Assembly (NCBI GenBank): GCA_905233295.1
Contig: CAJODX010000081.1
Span: 4,624-9,884 of the forward strand
Source: an uncultured Synergistales bacterium
GTDB taxonomy: Bacteria > Synergistota > Synergistia > Synergistales > Aminobacteriaceae
Direction of reading: 5' to 3'
Length of the DNA stretch: 5,261 bases
Each line of letters begins with the position of its first letter. The first letter of the stretch is position 1. The translations under genes and the position numbers were made by a program. Shown here one piece after another: positions 1-5,261 of the stretch. Below the pieces are notes generated by a model. The model had not been told where the DNA came from and ran no database searches. It saw only the letters and a program-made list of their open reading frames with translations.

Positions 1-19
1 GAACGCGGAGTTAGAAATT

Positions 20-70
20 TTTTTTAGAACCTGTTCCAACAGAAATTGAGCAGGCTCTAAAAAATTTTTT
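20..70 (+). terminator. Inverted repeat with T run, candidate intrinsic terminator reading on the plus strand
   Basis: Positions 20-33 pair with 51-64 (core arms TTTAGAACCTG and CAGGCTCTAAA) around a 17-base loop, with one imperfect pair at 29/55. On the plus strand the hairpin is followed by six T at 65-70 and a further AATTTTT, which is the layout of a Rho-independent terminator for a transcript entering from the left. On the minus strand the odd pair becomes a G-U wobble, so the stem is better, but it is followed by eight A rather than T. It could therefore end a convergent gene to the left, act in both directions, or only protect the 3' end of the gyrA-psd-pssA message. The stem and T run are visible; the direction is inferred. 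Confidence 0.5.
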
Positions 71-75
71 AATTT

Positions 76-849
76 TTAATTCGATTTTTCTTCCGCTTCT
101 TCAGTTTCGTTTTCGGGCTTCAAAATCCATTTGCCCCAGTCGAAGCCGATAAGACCGCTTATAATATATAACGCAAATAAAAACAGCGGTGCGGAATTTT
201 TCAAAAATATAAACGACAGCGCAAACATCGAAAATAATAAAATGCATTTCGCAGGGTCTGCGGTCTTTTTCGTGAGTTTTTTCATATTCGCGTAAGGAAT
301 GCTCGAAATCATAAGTCCGCCGACTGCAAAAAGAATCAACGCCATTACAGGCGCGGGAATTTTTGAATCAAGTTTTGCGATAACGAACGATGCAACGAAC
401 AATCCTCCGGCAGGACACGGAAGCCCCTGAAAAGGTCCGGGAACATGGACGATATTAAATCTCGCAAGACGCAGAGCAACGCTCAAAGCAAAGAAACACG
501 CCGCGGCAGCTCCGAAAAGATTTAAGCTCCGTACTGAAACCTGATAAAGTAAAATCGCCGGCGCAACACCGAAACTCACAAGATCTGCAAGGCTGTCAAA
601 TTCAAGTCCGAACTGCGAACCGCCGCCCAGCATTCTCGCGACTTTGCCGTCAAAACCGTCAAACAGTACCGCGAAGAATACAAGCCACGCCGCTATAATA
701 TATTTTCCGTTGAGGGTCATCATCAGCGAAAATATACCGCAAAGCAAATTTCCGCTCGTTACCATGTTAGGAAGAATCTGGCGAAACTGCAAAGGTTTCT
801 TTTTTTCAACTTTTCCCATTTTTCTGCGAATCCTCAAAAAATTTTTCAA
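76..849 (-). CDS. pssA: CDP-diacylglycerol--serine O-phosphatidyltransferase (phosphatidylserine synthase)
   Basis: Integral membrane enzyme that condenses CDP-diacylglycerol with L-serine to give phosphatidylserine and CMP, the committed step toward phosphatidylethanolamine. The CDP-alcohol phosphatidyltransferase signature DGxxARx8Gx3Dx3D is intact: D67, G68, A71, R72, G81, D85 and D89. These acidic residues bind the metal and activate the serine. The segments RLARFN (127-132) and GLPCPAG (142-148) are typical of bacterial type II PssA, and several hydrophobic membrane segments flank them. The C-terminus is a short acidic tail. The 257 residues given assume a TTG start whose first bases overlap the psd stop codon (TTGA) and which has AGGAG 10 bases upstream. 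An ATG at 819 (247 residues), with GAGGA 11 bases upstream, is the alternative. Function is secure; the start is not. It is the last gene of the gyrA-psd-pssA run. Confidence 0.93.
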   Translation of the reverse strand: MKNFLRIRRKMGKVEKKKPLQFRQILPNMVTSGNLLCGIFSLMMTLNGKYIIAAWLVFFAVLFDGFDGKVARMLGGGSQFGLEFDSLADLVSFGVAPAILLYQVSVRSLNLFGAAAACFFALSVALRLARFNIVHVPGPFQGLPCPAGGLFVASFVIAKLDSKIPAPVMALILFAVGGLMISSIPYANMKKLTKKTADPAKCILLFSMFALSFIFLKNSAPLFLFALYIISGLIGFDWGKWILKPENETEEAEEKSN

Positions 850-1466
850 CTTTCAATCACTCCTATGCATGTAAGTCCGGCTTTTACATTATCGCCGTTT
901 TTTATTTTCAATACTGTATCATCAGGCAAATATAAATCAACCCTTGAACCGAGTTTTATCATTCCGCATCTCTGTCCCGCTTCAAGAATATCGCCGCGTC
1001 TCAGTCTGCATACAATGCGCCTTGCAACAAGTCCGGCAATCTGTGTCATCATAACTGCGCCCCACTGCGTTGAAAATCCGATAAAATTTCTTTCATTTAT
1101 TTCCGATGCTTTTGGCGCAAATGCCGCGAGTTTTTTTCCCGGAATATATTCAAGATAATCAACACGACCTGTACAAGGTGCGCGGTTGACGTGAACGCTG
1201 AAAATGTTCATAAAGATTCCGACTTTTGTACAATGTCCTGTGAAAGGGTGTGAAGACTTTGAAATTTCAACGACTTTTCCATCGGCTGGCGAATAAAAAT
1301 ATCCGTCCTTATATTCCGTTTTGCGTTCAGGATCGCGGAAGAACCATATGACTAAAACAGTAAGTGCGAGCAGTACCGCAGCAGGTATCCATGAAATAAA
1401 AGCAAAAGCTCCCGTTATGAGAGCCATGTATACCACAGATGAAATTCCGTCTTTAGCTATTTTCAT
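846..1466 (-). CDS. psd: Phosphatidylserine decarboxylase proenzyme
   Basis: Converts phosphatidylserine to phosphatidylethanolamine and CO2 at the inner membrane, using a pyruvoyl group made by self-cleavage. The 206 residues fit the short, archaeal-type Psd class rather than the longer E. coli type. A hydrophobic anchor at about residues 10-43 is followed by FFRDP (42-46), SPADGKV (59-65), HVNR (92-95) and the cleavage motif LGSR (172-175). D62, H92 and S174 would be the D-H-S triad for self-cleavage, with S174 becoming the pyruvoyl end of the small alpha chain. The chosen ATG overlaps the end of gyrA by 14 bases and has only a weak GGAAAA about 8 bases upstream. An in-frame ATG at 1490 would add the basic residues MKLRKITK and is possible. 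The product feeds on that of the following gene, pssA, so the pair forms a complete PE-synthesis module. Confidence 0.93.
   Translation of the reverse strand: MKIAKDGISSVVYMALITGAFAFISWIPAAVLLALTVLVIWFFRDPERKTEYKDGYFYSPADGKVVEISKSSHPFTGHCTKVGIFMNIFSVHVNRAPCTGRVDYLEYIPGKKLAAFAPKASEINERNFIGFSTQWGAVMMTQIAGLVARRIVCRLRRGDILEAGQRCGMIKLGSRVDLYLPDDTVLKIKNGDNVKAGLTCIGVIES
860..864 (-). promoter_or_regulatory. Ribosome binding site inside psd for the TTG start of pssA
   Basis: AGGAG, read on the minus strand and followed by TGAT, is a close match to the anti-Shine-Dalgarno complement. It lies in the last codons of psd, 10 bases before the TTG at 849. This placement and the TTGA stop/start overlap favour coupled translation of pssA from the TTG rather than from the ATG 30 bases downstream, but do not prove it. 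Confidence 0.55.
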
Positions 1467-3999
1467 TTTCGTAATTTTCCGCAGTTTCATTTTCTTCAAA
1501 AGGAATATCGCCGGTTGCTTCGCTATCTTCAGAGCCGCCGCGTACAACGCTGCAATCTGCAACAGTATCGCCATCATCAAGACGCAGAACTTTGTTGCCC
1601 TGTGCCTGCCGTCTCAAAGTCGAAATTTCCGAAGCCGAGATTCTAATGGCGCGTCCTTTTGACGTTATGACGATTATGTCATCGTTATCGTGAATTGCAA
1701 GACTTGCCGAAAGACTTCCGGTCTTGTCGCTCAAATCCATTATGACAACGCCGCCCGTTGCTCTGTGATGTGCAGTGAACGATGAAAATTCAGAACGTTT
1801 GCCTATTCCTTTTTCGCTTAAAACAAAAATTTTTCTGCTGTCATCAACAACATCACAGCTTAAAACTCTGTCGCCCTCTTTGAGTTTCATAGCATTGACA
1901 CCGCGTGCGCTACGTCCCATAGCTCTGAACTCCTCTTCAGAAACTCTCAGAGCCTGAGCTTCTTTTGAAATCAATAAAAGATCGCTCGTACCTGTTGTAA
2001 GGCAAACCTGAGCAATTTCATCGCCTTCATCAAGACTCATAATACGGCGCGGTCTGTTTGAAGAGTCAAGCGTTTCCATTTCAACACGTTTGGCAATTCC
2101 AAATCTTGTTATGAAGAAAGCGAATTTCCAGCTGCCTGAGTCTTCGCCCGCAATGTTTACGATTTTTTCATTTTCAAGCAGCGGCAGGAATTTCGATACG
2201 AGTTTGCCTTTCCCGGATTTTGTTTCGGTGATTTCGTAACCTTTTACAGACATCATGCGACCGAGATTCGTGAAGAAATAAATCTGTCTGTGTGTATGAG
2301 TTACACAGAGCAATTCAATGCTGTCATCTTCACGGACTCCTGAACCTTTTCTGCCTTTGCCGCCTTTGCCCTGAGTTTTGTAAAATTCAAGCGGAAGTCT
2401 TTTTATAAATCCATCTTTTGAAAGAGTTATCACAATGTCTTCCTCTTGAATGAAAGCTTCATCGGGGATTTCGTCAACGGCTTCGGTGATTTCGGTGCGG
2501 CGTTCATCTCCGAAACGCGAGGAAAGCTCTTTGAGTTCATCTCTGATAACACCGTCAAGAACTTTTTTATCAGCAAGAATATTTTGAAAAGAGGCTATGT
2601 CCGCGAGCAGTTTTTTCTGTTCATCGTCAAGACGGCTTCGTTCAAGTCCCGTTAATCTTTGAAGTCTCATGTCCAGAATCGCCTGAGCCTGTCCGTCAGA
2701 AAATCCTAACTCAAGCTGTAAGGCTGCCTTTGCTTCAGGAGCAGAGTTGTTCGCTCTGATGATTTTTATTACAGATTCGATATTTTCAAGAGCTTTTTTC
2801 AGTCCTTCAATGATGTGTTCACGAGCCTGAGCCTGTTTGAGCCTGTATTCTGTCCTTCGTCTTACGACATCGCGGCGGTAATTCAAATACAAGCCGAGCA
2901 TTTGATTAATATTTAATATTACGGGGTGCTGATCGACAAGAGCAAGATTTATAACTCCGAAGGTTGCCTGAAGCTGTGTTCGTTTGTAGAGCTGTCTTGT
3001 AATAAAATCCGAATCTGCATCGCGCTGGAGTTCAATGACGATTCTGAGTCCGTCTCTGTCTGATTCATCGCGGATTTCTGAAATTCCTTCGATTTCTTTA
3101 TCCTGAACGGATTTCACCATTGCTTCGAGCAGCATTGTTTTATTTACCGCGTCAGGAATTTCGGTGATGATGATGCTCTGTCGTCCGCGTTTGTTTTCTT
3201 CAACGTGAGTTTTTCCGCGAACGGTAATTTTCCCGCGTCCTGTCGAATATGCTTCGATTATTCCTGCACGTCCGGCAATTTCGCCGCCAGTCGGAAAGTC
3301 GGGACCAGGCAGATATGTCATTATGTCTTTAAGTTCAGCCTGTTCGGGTTCGATTTCGTTTTCAATCAGCCAGCATAAAACATTAACGACTTCTCTTAAA
3401 TTATGCGGAGGAATATTCGTTGCCATACCTACGGCAATACCTGTTGAGCCGTTCACGAGAAGGTTCGGCATTATACACGGCAAAGTCATAGGTTCTTTCA
3501 ATGACTCATCGAAATTCATCGCCCAGTCTATGGTGTCTTCGTCAATGTTCGACAGCATTAACTCGCCGAGCCAGCTTAAACGCGCTTCAGTGTAACGCAT
3601 TGCAGCAGCGCTGTCCCCGTCAACAGAGCCGAAATTTCCCTGACCGTCAACAAGCGGATAACGAAGATTCCAGTTTTGGGCAAGCCTGACCATAGTGTCA
3701 TAAATCGCACTGTCGCCGTGAGGGTGATATTTACCCATCGTTTCACCGACGATACGCGCAGATTTTTTATAAGCAGTGTTATGTTTCAAGCCGAGTTCGG
3801 ACATCGCAAACAGTACGCGCCGCTGAACAGGTTTCAGTCCGTCGCGTGCATCGGGAAGAGCGCGTCCGACGATAACGCTCATGGCGTAGTTAAGGTAGCT
3901 TGTTTTTATTTCACCTACGAGCGGAAGATTTAATATTCTTCCATTAGTCCCGTTTAATTCTTCTTCAGGATTTTCGATGATTTTATTTTCTTCGGGCAT
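1453..3999 (-). CDS. gyrA: DNA gyrase subunit A
   Basis: Breakage-reunion subunit of the A2B2 type II topoisomerase that introduces negative supercoils using ATP bound by GyrB. At 848 residues it has normal family length. The N-terminal catalytic part contains the winged-helix region with HPHGDSAIYD (92-101), the active-site tyrosine Y136 in AMRYTEAR, and the coiled-coil dimer region around 380-500. The C-terminal beta-pinwheel starts near 520. The GyrA box QGKGGKG at 543-549 separates it from ParC. The quinolone-determining positions equivalent to E. coli S83 and D87 are S97 and D101, so they are unaltered. The tail after about 822 is acidic and low in complexity. The ATG at 3999 is preferred because the protein then starts MPEENK and has GAGGAG upstream; an ATG at 4023 would add eight residues. 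No gyrB lies in the window. It is the first gene of an operon with psd and pssA. Confidence 0.97.
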   Translation of the reverse strand: MPEENKIIENPEEELNGTNGRILNLPLVGEIKTSYLNYAMSVIVGRALPDARDGLKPVQRRVLFAMSELGLKHNTAYKKSARIVGETMGKYHPHGDSAIYDTMVRLAQNWNLRYPLVDGQGNFGSVDGDSAAAMRYTEARLSWLGELMLSNIDEDTIDWAMNFDESLKEPMTLPCIMPNLLVNGSTGIAVGMATNIPPHNLREVVNVLCWLIENEIEPEQAELKDIMTYLPGPDFPTGGEIAGRAGIIEAYSTGRGKITVRGKTHVEENKRGRQSIIITEIPDAVNKTMLLEAMVKSVQDKEIEGISEIRDESDRDGLRIVIELQRDADSDFITRQLYKRTQLQATFGVINLALVDQHPVILNINQMLGLYLNYRRDVVRRRTEYRLKQAQAREHIIEGLKKALENIESVIKIIRANNSAPEAKAALQLELGFSDGQAQAILDMRLQRLTGLERSRLDDEQKKLLADIASFQNILADKKVLDGVIRDELKELSSRFGDERRTEITEAVDEIPDEAFIQEEDIVITLSKDGFIKRLPLEFYKTQGKGGKGRKGSGVREDDSIELLCVTHTHRQIYFFTNLGRMMSVKGYEITETKSGKGKLVSKFLPLLENEKIVNIAGEDSGSWKFAFFITRFGIAKRVEMETLDSSNRPRRIMSLDEGDEIAQVCLTTGTSDLLLISKEAQALRVSEEEFRAMGRSARGVNAMKLKEGDRVLSCDVVDDSRKIFVLSEKGIGKRSEFSSFTAHHRATGGVVIMDLSDKTGSLSASLAIHDNDDIIVITSKGRAIRISASEISTLRRQAQGNKVLRLDDGDTVADCSVVRGGSEDSEATGDIPFEENETAENYENENS

Positions 4000-4013
4000 A
4001 AAAAAATTTTTGT

Positions 4014-4019
4014 CTCCTC
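4014..4019 (-). promoter_or_regulatory. Ribosome binding site for gyrA
   Basis: GAGGAG on the minus strand lies 14 bases before the ATG at 3999, across an A/T-only stretch. The spacing is longer than usual, but the match is strong. The upstream ATG at 4023 overlaps this region and has only a weak AAGAAG close before it, so this site decides for the downstream start. Confidence 0.55.
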
Positions 4020-4036
4020 TCATTTTGCTTCTTTAA

Positions 4037-4045
4037 ATTTTATCA
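4037..4045 (-). promoter_or_regulatory. Candidate extended -10 promoter for the gyrA-psd-pssA operon
   Basis: TGATAAAAT on the minus strand fits an extended -10 element (TGn plus TAAAAT, five of six consensus bases). No good -35 box is seen 16-18 bases upstream, which is tolerated for extended -10 promoters. Transcription would begin near 4030, giving a leader of about 30 bases to the ATG at 3999 but only about 7 to the ATG at 4023. Inferred from sequence alone. Confidence 0.4.
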
Positions 4046-4060
4046 TTTTTTAACTTTGCT

Positions 4061-4082
4061 GCGGACTTCACAAACAGTCTGC
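4061..4082. promoter_or_regulatory. Imperfect dyad in the divergent gyrA/flhB control region, possible operator
   Basis: GCGGACT (4061-4067) and AGTCTGC (4076-4082) are inverted copies with one wobble position and an 8-base spacer. The dyad covers the expected -35 zone of the gyrA promoter and ends 4 bases before the proposed -35 of flhB, so one bound protein could affect both directions. No regulator is identifiable, and a 7-base arm with one mismatch can arise by chance. Confidence 0.3.
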
Positions 4083-4085
4083 TTC

Positions 4086-4113
4086 TTGAAATTTCTGGAG
4101 GCTTTGTTAAAAT
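4086..4113 (+). promoter_or_regulatory. Candidate sigma-A/sigma-70 promoter for flhB
   Basis: TTGAAA (4086-4091) and TAAAAT (4108-4113) are separated by 16 bases, each matching five of six consensus positions. Transcription starting 6-9 bases after the -10 would begin at about 4120-4123, at or just before the flhB ATG, which predicts an almost leaderless message. No flagellar sigma-28-type GCCGATAA element was seen here. Confidence 0.45.
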
Positions 4114-4122
4114 CACGTTCAA

Positions 4123-5208
4123 ATGAATAAAATTTTTTCTTTCAATCTTCAGTTTTTCGGAGAAGAACGCACCGAGGAAGCCACGCCGCACAAACGCGAA
4201 AAAGTTCGTGAAGAAGGGCGCGTATGTATGAGCAAAGATTTAAATGCCGCGGTCGGAATCATAACGGCTCTGCTTGGACTTGCGATGGTCGGTGCAATGA
4301 CTTGGAAAATTTTAACCAGACTTATTCAATTTATGATAACGTTTATCGGCGAAGGAACTATTTTACAGGACGGATGGTTCTATTACGTGTCATGGGAAGC
4401 TCTGAAAAATTATTTTTTCGCATGGCTGCCGCTCGGAGCATTGGTCGTTTTATTATCAACCTGCACAGTTATAGCTCAGGTTGGACTTGTTATTACAGGT
4501 GAACCTTTCGGACCGAAATTTGACAGACTCAACCCGATAACGGGAATGAAAAAAATTATTTCAATGCGTTCCATTGTTGAATTATTAAAGGGGTTGCTTA
4601 AAGCTTCAATATTTGCCGTGATGATTTACACTGCAATAAGAAATTATCTTCCTGTTTCATCAAAAACAATGCAGATGCCGCTCGAAATCGGAAGCCGCGA
4701 ATTTTGGGATATGCTGTGGGCGTTGGCAATGCGTCTTGCACTGATGCTGCTCGTTATGGCGGTTGCGGATTATTTTTATCAGAAATGGGATTTTGAAAAT
4801 TCCATTAAAATGAGCAAAAAAGAAATTAAAGACGAATATAAACAGATGGAAGGCGATCCTCAGATTAAAAGCAAAATCCGTCAAAAACAGCGTGAAATGG
4901 CAAAACAGAGAATGATGTCCGATGTTCCTAAAGCTGACGTTGTAATCACAAACCCGACTCATATTGCCGTTGCTCTTGCATATGACAGAAAAATTATGGG
5001 GGCTCCGCAGGTTCTTGCCAAGGGCGGAGACTATCTCGCAAAACGAATCAGAGAGATAGCAACAGCAAATTTAATTCCTATAATCGAAAACAAACCTTTG
5101 GCGTGGGCGTTGTATCAAAATGTTGAAATCGGCGAGGAAATTCCGGAAGATTTGTACCGGGGAGTTGCTGAGGTTCTTGCAATGGTCTATAAACTTCGCA
5201 AGGAGTAA
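4123..5208 (+). CDS. flhB: Flagellar biosynthesis protein FlhB (type III export substrate-specificity switch)
   Basis: Inner-membrane component of the flagellar type III export apparatus. It gates export and switches specificity from rod/hook to filament proteins when the hook is finished. The 361 residues match the usual length. The cytosolic N-terminus has the conserved ERTEEATPHKREKVREEG region (15-32). Four hydrophobic segments follow at about 40-64, 96-125, 152-172 and 194-217. A charged linker (about 220-270) leads to the self-cleavage motif NPTH at 277-280, where cleavage falls between N277 and P278, and then the export-switch domain with AKGGDYLAKRIRE (299-311). NPTH and the operon setting favour FlhB over virulence homologues of the YscU/SpaS type. 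An in-frame stop at 4108 rules out an earlier ATG, GTG or TTG start. The only good Shine-Dalgarno, GGAGG at 4097-4101, is 21 bases away, too far to serve this ATG normally. Confidence 0.96.
   Translation: MNKIFSFNLQFFGEERTEEATPHKREKVREEGRVCMSKDLNAAVGIITALLGLAMVGAMTWKILTRLIQFMITFIGEGTILQDGWFYYVSWEALKNYFFAWLPLGALVVLLSTCTVIAQVGLVITGEPFGPKFDRLNPITGMKKIISMRSIVELLKGLLKASIFAVMIYTAIRNYLPVSSKTMQMPLEIGSREFWDMLWALAMRLALMLLVMAVADYFYQKWDFENSIKMSKKEIKDEYKQMEGDPQIKSKIRQKQREMAKQRMMSDVPKADVVITNPTHIAVALAYDRKIMGAPQVLAKGGDYLAKRIREIATANLIPIIENKPLAWALYQNVEIGEEIPEDLYRGVAEVLAMVYKLRKE
5200..5205 (+). promoter_or_regulatory. Ribosome binding site at the 3' end of flhB for the next gene
   Basis: AAGGAG lies in the last two codons of flhB, 9 bases before a GTG at 5215 and 4 bases before another GTG at 5210. 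It indicates that translation of a further plus-strand gene starts here, closely coupled to flhB in the same message. Confidence 0.6.
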
Positions 5209-5214
5209 CGTGTC

Positions 5215-5261
5215 GTGGAGTATAATTTTGATGAAAAAATTCAAATGGAAAGCAAAAAACA
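5215..5261 (+). CDS. 5' end of the next gene in the flhB operon (partial, unidentified)
   Basis: Only the first 15 codons or so are present. From the GTG at 5215 the reading is MEYNFDEKIQMESKK, a hydrophilic N-terminus, with AAGGAG at the best spacing of 9 bases. A second open frame begins with GTG at 5210 or ATG at 5231 (MKKFKWKAKN), the latter served by GGAG at 5217-5220, and cannot be excluded. In many flagellar operons flhA follows flhB, and FlhA often begins with a short polar segment before its membrane helices, so flhA is the natural guess. Nothing in these few residues identifies it. Confidence 0.4.
   Translation, partial: MEYNFDEKIQMESKK

Noticed and set aside
59..70. AAAAAATTTTTT palindrome as a protein binding site
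   Set aside because: Short A/T runs are common in this AT-rich window, and this one is explained as the base of the hairpin plus its T run.
1467..1580. Upstream extension of psd into gyrA to an ATG at 1580
   Set aside because: The extra residues lie within the gyrA coding region and do not resemble a Psd N-terminus; the overlap would be more than 120 bases. Only the ATG codons at 1490 and 1466 are credible.
644..1662. Plus-strand open frames at 644-874, 865-1158 and 1321-1662
   Set aside because: They lie antisense to pssA, psd and gyrA, show no recognisable motifs or convincing ribosome binding sites, and the opposite frames encode clear conserved proteins.
1775..3933. Plus-strand open frames inside gyrA, including 3323-3595, 3501-3689 and 3676-3933
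   Set aside because: All are antisense shadows of the conserved GyrA reading frame; several overlap each other, and none has a family signature.
4660..4962. Minus-strand open frame of 100 codons within flhB
   Set aside because: It is antisense to the FlhB fourth membrane segment and linker. Its hydrophobic and phenylalanine-rich composition is what the reverse complement of A-rich lysine codons gives.
5221..5226. Perfect TATAAT after flhB as a promoter for the next gene
   Set aside because: No -35 match lies 16-18 bases upstream and there is no TGn extension. It sits within the start region of the next gene, where read-through from flhB is the simpler explanation.

Overview
The window looks like ordinary chromosome from a moderately AT-rich, flagellated bacterium that makes phosphatidylethanolamine. 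It holds four complete or nearly complete core genes in two divergent transcription units, plus the first bases of a fifth gene. GyrA of the gyrase type, a short single-domain Psd beside PssA, and a FlhB with an N-terminus like those of Firmicutes ('NLQFFGEE') suggest a Gram-negative-type Firmicute such as a member of the Negativicutes. That placement is an inference from protein character and gene order, not from a search.

Minus strand, read right to left: a DNA gyrase subunit A gene (gyrA, 3999 to 1453) runs directly into a phosphatidylserine decarboxylase gene (psd, 1466 to 846), which runs into a phosphatidylserine synthase gene (pssA, 849 to 76). The coding regions overlap by 14 and 4 bases, so the three genes are almost certainly one translationally coupled operon. 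PssA makes phosphatidylserine from CDP-diacylglycerol and serine, and Psd decarboxylates it to phosphatidylethanolamine. The two phospholipid genes therefore form a complete two-step pathway placed behind a topoisomerase gene. The left edge (1-75) holds an inverted repeat followed by a T run that reads as a terminator on the plus strand.

The intergenic stretch of about 100 bases (4024-4122) separates gyrA from a divergent flagellar export gene. It carries a plausible promoter for each direction, with an imperfect dyad (4061-4082) between them.

Plus strand: flhB (4123-5208) encodes the flagellar type III export switch protein with an intact NPTH self-cleavage motif. A strong ribosome binding site at its 3' end leads into another gene that the window cuts off. 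I see no mobile element, CRISPR array, RNA gene or clearly new biological system. The points worth a second look are the operon arrangement, the apparently leaderless start of flhB and the shared divergent control region.
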